The notes under the pieces: generated by a model
Seen by the model: the letters and a program-made list of their open reading frames with translations, nothing else
The model's database searches: none
What the model was told of the DNA's origin: nothing
Part shown: positions 10,773 to 16,639 of the stretch, piece after piece
Position numbering within the stretch: position 1 is the stretch's first letter
Layout of the letters: every line of letters starts with the position of its first letter
IMG/VR virus record: IMGVR_UViG_3300027906_000054
Coordinates: 1 to 38,788 of that record
Source: a virus
DNA length: 38,788 nt
Reading direction: 5' to 3' (one strand)
Made by a program: the position numbers and the translations under genes

Positions 10773-10795
10773 TAGTAGGTACACAAGTTTTTTCT

Positions 10796-11101
10796 ATGAT
10801 CCGCCTTGAACTCACAATGGGACGTGACATCCCAAACGAGGGACACGTTACTGATTTTATGATGGATGATTTCATTCGCTTAAACATCATGCCCCTTTTC
10901 GAGTATGGCACATTCATTGACGGGTTTGGCATTTGGAAAGGTGTTCGTGAAGAGTGCAAGATTTTTTATCTTGACTGCATGGACAGCGAGGTTGATGAAA
11001 TGCTTTTGAATATGAATTGCTGTGCAGCAGCATACAAAAAAGCATTCCGTCAAGATAGCGTGATGGTTTCACAAGTTCAAACCCAAACTGCCTTTACATG
11101 A
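10796..11101 (+). CDS. Conserved phage protein of unknown function (101 aa)
   Basis: 101 residues from ATG 10796. MIRLELTMGRDIPNEGHVTD, then FEYGTFIDGFGIWKGVREEC at about residues 38-57, IFYLDCMDSEVDEML and an AYKKAFRQDSVMV end. The D-G-x-G-x-W-x-G core with flanking strands resembles a small ferredoxin-like family (DUF3574-like) that I recall in cyanophages; this is uncertain. In-frame ATG 10736 would add a hydrophobic N-terminus (MLAAFVVLLVGTQVF) but lies upstream of the -10, so I reject it; if used, the protein would be membrane-anchored. Confidence 0.65.
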   Translation: MIRLELTMGRDIPNEGHVTDFMMDDFIRLNIMPLFEYGTFIDGFGIWKGVREECKIFYLDCMDSEVDEMLLNMNCCAAAYKKAFRQDSVMVSQVQTQTAFT

Positions 11102-11142
11102 CATCCTACACCATGCCATACCTTCCTAAGTTGGAGAGTATG

Positions 11143-11197
11143 GCAGTGTACAAACTGGCACTATCTTTATTGAAACGTGCCGCCCATGCCCTATACT
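11143..11197 (+). promoter_or_regulatory. Bipartite promoter module L (for the 51-aa gene)
   Basis: GCAGTGTACAAACTGGCAC (11143-11161), with only the right half well conserved. TATACT at 11192-11197 begins 39 bases after AACTG. A hairpin GCCATAC/GTATGGC (11115-11144) lies just upstream. Confidence 0.5.
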
Positions 11198-11218
11198 TAA
11201 ATCAGTTCAAACCCAAGC

Positions 11219-11374
11219 ATGAAAAACTCAACCGTGATTCGCTACTGGATGCCAACCGAACAAAACCATCCAAGGAAGGTTTCATTCGCAACATTCTCTC
11301 AGGCAAATGAGATGCTAGCATTTTATCGGGAAGCAGGGTTCAGATGCGAATTGCTCGCCCCATCCTGCATTTGA
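11219..11374 (+). CDS. Small protein of unknown function, WMPT type (51 aa)
   Basis: 51 residues: MKNSTVIRYWMPTEQNHPRK at the start, then VSFATFSQANEMLAFYREAG and FRCELLAPSCI. The layout, with YWMPT, a proline-arginine turn, then a helix and an exposed strand, fits a small beta-alpha-beta family that I recall from cyanophages and cyanobacteria. It starts 21 bases after the -10 of module L. A 70-residue frame at 11098-11310 overlaps it in another frame and is judged less likely. Confidence 0.6.
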   Translation: MKNSTVIRYWMPTEQNHPRKVSFATFSQANEMLAFYREAGFRCELLAPSCI

Positions 11375-11377
11375 TTC

Positions 11378-11521
11378 ATGAGATTATTTCTCGCTAGCGT
11401 CATCATTTTGATTGGGGTCAACGTTGGAATGAAATCCATTGAAAAGGTTGACCGCATTCAAGAGGCAAAGATGGCAGAGATTTGCAAGGTTGACCCCACC
11501 CTATGCCAATCGACAAACTGA
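11378..11521 (+). CDS. Small exported or membrane-anchored protein (47 aa)
   Basis: 47 residues, starting three bases after the previous stop. Residues 3-17 (LFLASVIILIGVNVG) after MR form a signal-peptide-like or anchor segment. The rest (MKSIEKVDRIQEAKMAEICK and VDPTLCQSTN) is helical with C37 and C43, which could form a disulfide outside the cytoplasm. Its last codons and stop lie in the upstream element of module M. Role unknown. Confidence 0.55.
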   Translation: MRLFLASVIILIGVNVGMKSIEKVDRIQEAKMAEICKVDPTLCQSTN

Positions 11522-11561
11522 CACAGGCAACCCCCGTAAGGGGGTTTTTTATGTGTATAAT
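11506..11561 (+). promoter_or_regulatory. Bipartite promoter module M (for the 61-aa gene)
   Basis: CCAATCGACAAACTGACACA (11506-11525). TATAAT at 11556-11561 begins 40 bases after AACTG. The terminator of the preceding gene is nested between, and the first ATG is six bases after the hexamer. Confidence 0.65.
11529..11550 (+). terminator. Intrinsic terminator nested in promoter module M
   Basis: AACCCCC (11529-11535) pairs with GGGGGTT (11540-11546) around GTAA, with six T bases (11545-11550). Confidence 0.95.
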
Positions 11562-11567
11562 AAAAGC

Positions 11568-11753
11568 ATGAACAAAACAAACGACTCCATGTTCAATTCT
11601 GACCTTCGCCCAATGTTTGACGGTTGCGTTCTAATGAATGAGGCAGCGACCAAAGACAAAGCGGTGATGGCAGCATTGACAAAATTAGCAGAGGACGATT
11701 TCATTTTCAGATCACATCCCTCTGGCACTTGGAACATTTCGGATCGCCATTAA
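11568..11753 (+). CDS. Small protein of unknown function (61 aa)
   Basis: 61 residues from ATG 11568, six bases after the -10 of module M. ATG 11589 (54 aa) would give the usual leader and is an alternative; a longer frame from 11439 runs through the terminator and is rejected. The body FDGCVLMNEAATKDKAVMAA and LTKLAEDDFIFRSHPSGTWN suggests helix plus strand. The stop TAA lies in the loop of the next terminator. No family recognised. Confidence 0.55.
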   Translation: MNKTNDSMFNSDLRPMFDGCVLMNEAATKDKAVMAALTKLAEDDFIFRSHPSGTWNISDRH

Positions 11754-11771
11754 GGCGACCCGATTTTTTTT
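11739..11771 (+). terminator. Intrinsic terminator containing the stop codon in its loop
   Basis: TCGGATCGCC (11739-11748) pairs with GGCGACCCGA (11754-11763), one mismatch, around ATTAA that includes the gene's TAA stop. T bases run 11764-11771. Confidence 0.9.
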
Positions 11772-11796
11772 GTTCAGTTCATAAAGCATTTTTCAC

Positions 11797-12558
11797 ATGG
11801 CACACGCAACCCCAACTCCTTACTTCCAAGATCTTCAATCTGCTGATTGGGATTTTGGCACGACCTGTAAACCTGCCCGTCCTCAACCTTCGCATGTAGG
11901 GGCAAATTCAGAGGGCGGAATTTATTTTCTATCCAGTCGTTCGGATGTGGTGACGGCAGATGATTCACAATACGTCGCTGTCAAGATTGGATTATTCAAC
12001 GGCGGCGAACAGGAAGCAACCGACACCATCAACAAACAATCCACCCCAAACTCAGGGGATATGTTTTGGATGCACCTGCTACCCGTATCTAAGAATTATG
12101 GCGTGGGCAGAGTCGAAGCATTTTTCCATGATACGCTAAGGAAGGCAGGATATTCAACCTTAGCATATGTCGATCCTGATACGGGTCTTGCCTGGAATCG
12201 GAATGTCCCTGAGAGATACAGAGGATATTATTCCAAGATGATGGGCGGCAAAGAATGGTTCATCATTACACGTAACATGCTACGCAAATATTATGTTGCT
12301 GCCATGAAGCGTTTCCCATTCAAGGGGGCAATCCAATCAGACGAATCATATACCTGGTTGGGCAAGTCATCTTGCTATGATGCATTGAAATTCAAGTTCA
12401 ATTCAGATGGAATGCCCATTGCAGACATGGAAGGTCGTAAGAAGAAATTCCAAGCACAAAAACTATTATTGTCTTGGACATATCGCACTTTGACGGGACA
12501 TGCTCCTAGCGGATGCTGTTCTTTGGATGTACACGTCAAAGGCAGACACATATTATAG
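11797..12558 (+). CDS. GIY-YIG-like (T5orf172-type) protein, tentative (253 aa)
   Basis: 253 residues. Residues 40-120 fit the layout of the GIY-YIG fold as found in T5orf172-type proteins: G41-I-Y-F-L, then a YVAVKIGLF strand (K63-I-G65 in the YIG position), a helix, and VEAFFHDTLRKAGY with E107 as the possible metal-binding Glu. These are nucleases or nuclease-related DNA-binding proteins. The catalytic Arg expected in the helix after KIG is not clear here, so it could be inactive. The C-terminal 130 residues (Trp, Lys and Tyr rich) match nothing I know. It closes the array of small bipartite-promoter genes. The start is the first ATG, with no clear ribosome site. Confidence 0.5.
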   Translation: MAHATPTPYFQDLQSADWDFGTTCKPARPQPSHVGANSEGGIYFLSSRSDVVTADDSQYVAVKIGLFNGGEQEATDTINKQSTPNSGDMFWMHLLPVSKNYGVGRVEAFFHDTLRKAGYSTLAYVDPDTGLAWNRNVPERYRGYYSKMMGGKEWFIITRNMLRKYYVAAMKRFPFKGAIQSDESYTWLGKSSCYDALKFKFNSDGMPIADMEGRKKKFQAQKLLLSWTYRTLTGHAPSGCCSLDVHVKGRHIL

Positions 12559-12649
12559 CACGGGACAGTAATAAGGGGTTAATGCCCCCGCCCCCGTCGC
12601 GCCAAGCGAAAATCCAAAAGAGCTAACCTACAAAAGTATCCCAACGACA

Positions 12650-12658
12650 GATAAATAA
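12650..12658 (+). promoter_or_regulatory. Late-type promoter before the tail gene block
   Basis: GATAAATAA at 12650-12658 matches ATAAATA of the T4 late box. It is 56 bases before ATG 12714. The remainder of the 12559-12713 gap holds a GGGG/CCCC hairpin near 12575-12590 and nothing else that I can see. Confidence 0.5.
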
Positions 12659-12713
12659 ATTTGAAAATAAAATTTCAAAACCCTCAAATCGAAAAAAAAT
12701 TCCGCGGTAAAAA

Positions 12714-12962
12714 ATGACTGAAAAACCCGACCTAAACTATAATGACATTCTGAATGACTTTGATAGCTTCTGTGACGAATTCGAGAGTCGCGCCGCAAAC
12801 GCCTTCTTACGTGGAGATCAAAATAATGGAAGAGTTACAAACAAATCAGAAGAAATTGGAACACGCCCTCCTGATGCTGTCAGAGAGATTGCAGAGCCTG
12901 GACCATCGAATATCCCAGCTCGAGCAGCCATCGTTAATGTACCGACGACCCACGTCGAATGA
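12714..12962 (+). CDS. Acidic protein overlapping a coiled-coil gene (82 aa)
   Basis: 82 residues. The first 40 (MTEKPDLNYNDILNDFDSFC, then DEFESRAANAFLRGDQNN) look like a genuine acidic helical N-terminus. The last 45, rich in Pro, Thr and Ala, overlap the next gene by 137 bases and look like an out-of-frame reading. Either the genes truly overlap, or the first 38 residues belong to the following protein through a +1 shift near 12820. A late-type box lies upstream. Confidence 0.5.
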   Translation: MTEKPDLNYNDILNDFDSFCDEFESRAANAFLRGDQNNGRVTNKSEEIGTRPPDAVREIAEPGPSNIPARAAIVNVPTTHVE

Positions 12963-13056
12963 TTACGAATCACTCTCAGATACTTTAGATTACTTGCATA
13001 ATAATGTCGAGGGATTGAAAACAGACTTAGTAAAATTCGGACAGAGGATAAGATAA
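12826..13056 (+). CDS. Coiled-coil protein (76 aa)
   Basis: 76 residues from ATG 12826 (the longer in-frame version from 12754 has an unconvincing N-terminus). MEELQTNQKKLEHALLMLSE and RLQSLDHRISQLEQP show heptad spacing of Leu, Met and Ile, a coiled coil at about 1-35. A second helical part DYESLSDTLDYLHNNVEGLK and VKFGQRIR follows. Coiled-coil proteins in this position, before the PAAR-like and baseplate genes, could be assembly factors (inference). The next gene starts two bases after its stop. Confidence 0.6.
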   Translation: MEELQTNQKKLEHALLMLSERLQSLDHRISQLEQPSLMYRRPTSNDYESLSDTLDYLHNNVEGLKTDLVKFGQRIR

Positions 13057-13057
13057 C

Positions 13058-13447
13058 ATGGGATTACATATAGTACATGCTGGTTGCATAGACAGTCCAA
13101 CACAGGATCCGAATTGTTTTTGGAATTCTATGCCACTCGGAGGAACTCCTGCGCCAAATCCTGTTGAAGGTAAGGCAATATACATGGAGAAGGAATTGGT
13201 ACTAGGGTATAACAGTACTGCTCAGATTGCACCAGTTCCTGGTGTCATGAGAAATATTGTTCCATGTACCCCGACATCTCGTACAATGGTTGATGCTGAA
13301 CTGAGGTGTCAGAAGGTAAAGTTTCATGGGAAACCCTTAGCACAACCTGGAGATTATTCTTATTGTGGTAACACTACCCAACAAAGGACTATCGCAGGAC
13401 CAGGAAAGTATGCTACAATACACATAGGCACTATTAGACCTGGATAA
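13058..13447 (+). CDS. PAAR-like tail-spike tip protein, tentative (129 aa)
   Basis: 129 residues with five cysteines (10, 20, 70, 84, 103). The C-terminal half has KVKFHGKPLAQPGDYSYCGN (about 86-105) and AGPGKYATIHIGTIRPG (113-129), which follow the PAAR layout: a hydrophobic-x-INGKPxAxxGD turn, a CG, then a GS-type turn and beta strand. PAAR proteins cap the membrane-piercing spike at the phage baseplate. The first 60 residues do not fit that pattern and may be an extension. Its place directly before gp25 and gp6 agrees with a baseplate role. Confidence 0.4.
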   Translation: MGLHIVHAGCIDSPTQDPNCFWNSMPLGGTPAPNPVEGKAIYMEKELVLGYNSTAQIAPVPGVMRNIVPCTPTSRTMVDAELRCQKVKFHGKPLAQPGDYSYCGNTTQQRTIAGPGKYATIHIGTIRPG

Positions 13448-13449
13448 CA

Positions 13450-13599
13450 ATGGCAAAAGCAACGCAAGGAGCATGGGGAACTAGTACATACGTTCCTGCA
13501 ATACCTAAGAAGACTAGACAAGGACGTGGACAAAACACGAAACTAGCAGCATCTTCTCGCAATTCTGCTCGTAAAAGATACAGAGGGCAGGGAAGATGA
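13450..13599 (+). CDS. Small, very basic tail-region protein (49 aa)
   Basis: 49 residues, about 25 percent Lys or Arg (MAKATQGAWGTSTYVPAIPK, then KTRQGRGQNTKLAASSRNSA and RKRYRGQGR). I recall small proteins of this type (TYxPxxPKKTRQGxxxNTKxAxxSRNSARKxYRGQG) beside the tail genes of T4-like marine phages; the conserved basic C-terminal block suggests binding to nucleic acid or acidic partners. Its stop overlaps the next start in ATGA (13596-13599). Confidence 0.7.
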   Translation: MAKATQGAWGTSTYVPAIPKKTRQGRGQNTKLAASSRNSARKRYRGQGR

Positions 13600-13784
13600 G
13601 CATGAAGGGCGTAGGTTCTGATTATTTGTGGGATCAAATTGCTACCATGCTTACAGAACTCTCAACGAGAGATGAAGTCTTATACAGGGTTATGGCAACG
13701 CCAGAGTCTGTGGAGGCAAAGATGGATGCTATCAATCAGAAGATGGCAGAAGTACTAGATAATAATGAGAGGAGACCGAAATGA
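13596..13784 (+). CDS. Helical protein of unknown function (62 aa)
   Basis: 62 residues, starting in the ATGA overlap. Helical throughout (WDQIATMLTELSTRDEVLYR and AKMDAINQKMAEVLDNNER), with a heptad-like pattern in the C-terminal part that suggests a coiled coil. The stop overlaps the next start. Probably a small structural or chaperone protein in the tail block, by position only. Confidence 0.6.
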   Translation: MSMKGVGSDYLWDQIATMLTELSTRDEVLYRVMATPESVEAKMDAINQKMAEVLDNNERRPK

Positions 13785-13888
13785 TTACTGGCGACTTATT
13801 GTATAGAATCTATCAGAAGGCATGTCAACCTAAGAAGGAGACAGAGAAGCCTATAAGGACTCACTATAACTGGATGACCTTTGGTTAA
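13781..13888 (+). CDS. Very small protein (35 aa)
   Basis: 35 residues from ATG 13781 in an ATGA overlap: MITGDLLYRIYQKACQPKKE, then TEKPIRTHYNWMTFG. A basic helix precedes an aromatic tail. The tight overlap and lysine-rich composition match the neighbouring genes. Its stop codon lies inside a late-type TTAAATACC. No family recognised. Confidence 0.5.
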   Translation: MITGDLLYRIYQKACQPKKETEKPIRTHYNWMTFG

Positions 13889-13893
13889 ATACC
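13885..13893 (+). promoter_or_regulatory. Late-type promoter
   Basis: TTAAATACC at 13885-13893, overlapping the TAA stop of the 35-aa gene, upstream of the 62-aa and SET genes. Confidence 0.4.
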
Positions 13894-13920
13894 GCCGAAA
13901 CGCCGAGCGCGAATCGCCGA

Positions 13921-13928
13921 CTAAATAG
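13921..13928 (+). promoter_or_regulatory. Late-type promoter
   Basis: CTAAATAG at 13921-13928, 24 bases before ATG 13953, followed by an AATAGT/ACTATT dyad that overlaps its end. Confidence 0.4.
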
Positions 13929-13952
13929 TGAAACTATTATGAGGACGATGAT

Positions 13953-14141
13953 ATGGTTGAAGTTACTGGAGATACAGAGCAGCATCGTGAGAATAGTAAT
14001 ATGTACTATTATGATGACCCGCTATTAGACGTGTTAGAAAAGATCTCAGAGCGAATGTCAAGCATAGATGATAAACTAGAATATATGGTGAACGATCACC
14101 GTGAGAACCACTGTTGCCAAGATGTACCATCCACTACCTAA
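13953..14141 (+). CDS. Acidic coiled-coil-like protein (62 aa)
   Basis: 62 residues. GAGGA about ten bases upstream is the ribosome site. The central DDPLLDVLEKISERMSSIDD and KLEYMVNDH has heptad-spaced Leu, Ile and Met. The final HCCQDVPSTT overlaps the SET gene by 20 bases. Probably pairs with, or is regulated together with, the SET protein; no family recognised. Confidence 0.55.
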   Translation: MVEVTGDTEQHRENSNMYYYDDPLLDVLEKISERMSSIDDKLEYMVNDHRENHCCQDVPSTT

Positions 14142-14418
14142 CGGTTGTTATATTGGCGAGAGCGCATTGCATGGTCAAGGACTATTTTCGCGCATTACCC
14201 TAAAGGTAGGCGCGGAACTTGGCATGTCACACCTTATTCTAGATCACATACACCACGAAGAAATTGTCAGAACTCCGCTTGGTGGTTTCATTAATCACAG
14301 TGATACACCTAACTGTGAAAAATACAAAATAGGTGAAAGATATTATATTAGAACAGTAAAGGTAGTAAAACCACAGGAAGAACTGACGTTGAAGTATACC
14401 TTCTATGGCGTTGAGTAG
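14122..14418 (+). CDS. SET-domain protein (predicted lysine methyltransferase)
   Basis: 98 residues from ATG 14122 (GTG 14101 would add seven). It has the SET layout: HGQGLFS (17-23), a hydrophobic middle, NHSDTPNC (58-65), which is the S-adenosylmethionine and substrate-binding motif (N-H-S-x-x-P-N-C), and EELTLKYTFY (86-95) with the conserved tyrosines. Such proteins transfer methyl groups to lysine. It is far smaller than eukaryotic SET proteins because it lacks pre- and post-SET parts, as in other bacterial and phage SET proteins. Its place just before gp25 suggests late expression, with structural proteins or host proteins as possible substrates (inference). Confidence 0.85.
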   Translation: MYHPLPNGCYIGESALHGQGLFSRITLKVGAELGMSHLILDHIHHEEIVRTPLGGFINHSDTPNCEKYKIGERYYIRTVKVVKPQEELTLKYTFYGVE

Positions 14419-14425
14419 ATAAATA
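14418..14425 (+). promoter_or_regulatory. Late-type promoter of the baseplate operon
   Basis: GATAAATA at 14418-14425, overlapping the last base of the SET stop codon and 22 bases before ATG 14448 of the gp25 gene. It is followed by an ACAGC/GCTGT hairpin. Confidence 0.6.
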
Positions 14426-14447
14426 AAAACAGCCTTGCTGTGTCTAC

Positions 14448-14843
14448 ATGCCCACCTTCCAGACGTTTAAAGATATAAGCGTTACATTCAAGACCCATCC
14501 TGTAACGGATGACCTTGTGTGCGTGAAGGATAAAGCTGCGGTTGTACAAGCAATCCAAAATCTACTTCTTACTAATAAAGGAGAGAGACCGTTCCAACCT
14601 GATATTGGATCAGATGTACGTCGTTTATTATTTGAACCACTAGACTATGGTTCTGCTGCTTTAATCAAGTCAGAAATTGCCGAGTGTCTAGGGTTATTTG
14701 AACCACGTATTTCTGTAGAAGGTATTAGATGTGAGCCTGATTTTCAGAATAATGGTTTTGAGGTAGAAGTTGCCTATGTCATTACAGGTAGAGCTGATGA
14801 TGCACGAGTACAGGTTGAATTCTTCTTAGAGCGTACACGATAA
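14448..14843 (+). CDS. gp25: Baseplate wedge protein gp25
   Basis: 131 residues, nearly the length of T4 gp25 (132). The block LLLTNKGERPFQPDIGSDVR (about residues 39-58), followed by RLLFEPLD, is the hallmark of gp25/GPW proteins. In T4, gp25 is a structural wedge subunit that joins the tail sheath to the wedge core. The stop overlaps the gp6 start (TAATG, 14841-14845), so the two are coupled. Confidence 0.95.
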   Translation: MPTFQTFKDISVTFKTHPVTDDLVCVKDKAAVVQAIQNLLLTNKGERPFQPDIGSDVRRLLFEPLDYGSAALIKSEIAECLGLFEPRISVEGIRCEPDFQNNGFEVEVAYVITGRADDARVQVEFFLERTR

Positions 14844-16639
14844 TGCCTTATACACAGGTTGCAAATTTAGACTTTGATCAAATCAAAGTATCTCTTAAGG
14901 AATATTTGAGAGCACAATCAGATTTTACTGATTATGACTTTGAGGGTTCTGCTCTGTCAAATATGCTTGACGTACTTGCGTATAATACGTACTACACAGC
15001 GTTTAATACGAATATGGTAGTCAATGAACTATTCATTGATTCCGCTACACTCAGAGACAACGTAATAGCAATTGCGAAGCAGTTGGGATACAGACCAAAG
15101 TCTGCTACCTCTCCTACTGCATATATTTCATTTGCTGTTACCTACACTAATCCTACAACAGATACAGAACTAGTACTTAAGAAGGGAACTGGATTCACTG
15201 CTGCATATGACAATACAATCTATCGTTATATTGTTACAGATGATGTTACAGCACAGGTAGTAAGCGATATAGCGACCTTTACGAACGTTGCGGTAAGAGA
15301 AGGAACATCAGTTACCAATACTTTCATTAAAGATACTAGTAATAAGTCACAGAAATTCATTTTACCTAACCAAAATATTGACACTAATACAATTAGTGTG
15401 AAAGTTTTTCCAAATGGAGGTTCATTTAACGAACCTTATCTCCTTGCACAGAATATTCTAGGAGTGGATTCTAATTCTAAGGTATTTTTCCTTGATGAAA
15501 TCACCGATGAGCGATATGAACTCATCTTTGGTGATGGAGTATTAGGTAAACTTATAACAAACAATACTAAGATAGAAGTCTCTTATATTACAACGTCTGG
15601 TCCTGAGTCTAATGGCGTTAAGACCTTTGTATTTGCTGGTGTACTAGAGAATCCTAACGGTGTGTCACCTAATCAATTCACCGTTGCTATCAACTCTACA
15701 ATCCCTGCTGCTGGTGGTGAAGTAATAGAGACAACAGATAAGATCAAATACAATGCACCGAAGACCTACGGGTCACAGGATCGTGCTGTTACATCTGATG
15801 ACTATAGTGCAATAGTTCGTAACATCTATCCTGCTACTAGCGACATCATAATATTTGGTGGAGAAGATCAAGATCCCCCTGACTACGGTAAGGTTTTCAT
15901 AGTATTAAAGCCTTCCGATGCGTCATATCTTACATCATTAACCAAATCTGACATTGTTGCCCAGTTAAAGAAATATGTTGTGGCATCTGTTGAACCAGTA
16001 ATCGTAGATCCTGCCATTCTCCATGTGGAAATGACCAGTAAAGTCTACTATGACGGACTAGTAACAGATCAGTCTACTGCTAATATCAGAGATAAGGTTA
16101 TTGGTCAGATACAAAAGTATGTTGATGCTTCTGATACAGAGAAATTTAAAGGTACATTCCGATACAGTAAGTTTATTGGAGTGATTGATGATGCTGATCG
16201 TAGCATTAAGTCAAACTTAACTACTCTTGCAATGAGGAGAGACTTCTATCCTCAGTTGAATTCTACTTATTACTATGAAGTCTGTTACCAAAATTCATTT
16301 TTAAAAGATTGCGACGAATCCGTCCTGTCATCAACTGGATTTAGAGTAACAGAATATCCTGAATATGATGTTTATGTTGAAGATAGGGATAGTAAAATAG
16401 TCCTATATAGACTAGATCCTGTAACTGGTGAAAAAGTTGTCCTAGACAAGGAAGTCGGTGACATAGATTATGAAAAAGGTGAGCTTAAACTTTATAATAT
16501 GACTATCATTAAGGGTAGTTATTTTGATAACCGTATCTCACTTACAGTAAAACCACGTTCTAATGATATCAGGGCTCTTCGCGAGATGTACCTTGACGTG
16601 GATATCGCAAATTCCAGTTTCGTTGCATATAAAGAGTAA
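14843..16639 (+). CDS. gp6: Baseplate wedge protein gp6 (baseplate J type)
   Basis: 598 residues, similar to T4 gp6 (660). The N-terminus ANLDFDQIKVSLKEYLRAQS followed by DYDFEGSALSNMLDVLAYNT is characteristic of gp6. The central region has the beta-rich baseplate-J-like domain: ERYELIFGDGVLGK (about 230-243) and the later APKTYGSQDRAVTSDDY. The C-terminal 150 residues are the part that in T4 binds the wedge neighbours. In T4, gp6 forms the dimeric ring of the wedge core. The start overlaps gp25 and the stop overlaps the next gene, both in TAATG. Confidence 0.95.
   Translation: MPYTQVANLDFDQIKVSLKEYLRAQSDFTDYDFEGSALSNMLDVLAYNTYYTAFNTNMVVNELFIDSATLRDNVIAIAKQLGYRPKSATSPTAYISFAVTYTNPTTDTELVLKKGTGFTAAYDNTIYRYIVTDDVTAQVVSDIATFTNVAVREGTSVTNTFIKDTSNKSQKFILPNQNIDTNTISVKVFPNGGSFNEPYLLAQNILGVDSNSKVFFLDEITDERYELIFGDGVLGKLITNNTKIEVSYITTSGPESNGVKTFVFAGVLENPNGVSPNQFTVAINSTIPAAGGEVIETTDKIKYNAPKTYGSQDRAVTSDDYSAIVRNIYPATSDIIIFGGEDQDPPDYGKVFIVLKPSDASYLTSLTKSDIVAQLKKYVVASVEPVIVDPAILHVEMTSKVYYDGLVTDQSTANIRDKVIGQIQKYVDASDTEKFKGTFRYSKFIGVIDDADRSIKSNLTTLAMRRDFYPQLNSTYYYEVCYQNSFLKDCDESVLSSTGFRVTEYPEYDVYVEDRDSKIVLYRLDPVTGEKVVLDKEVGDIDYEKGELKLYNMTIIKGSYFDNRISLTVKPRSNDIRALREMYLDVDIANSSFVAYKE

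Noticed and set aside
10736-10795. A hydrophobic N-terminal extension of the 101-aa protein
   Set aside because: The extension lies over the -10 of module K; the downstream ATG fits the spacing of other modules. It would make a membrane protein if the promoter were wrong.
11098-11310. A 70-aa frame that begins in an ATGA overlap with the preceding gene
   Set aside because: It contains a hairpin and promoter module L inside it, and overlaps by 92 bases the 51-aa gene, which has a better family resemblance and spacing to the -10. It may still be expressed, but evidence is weaker.
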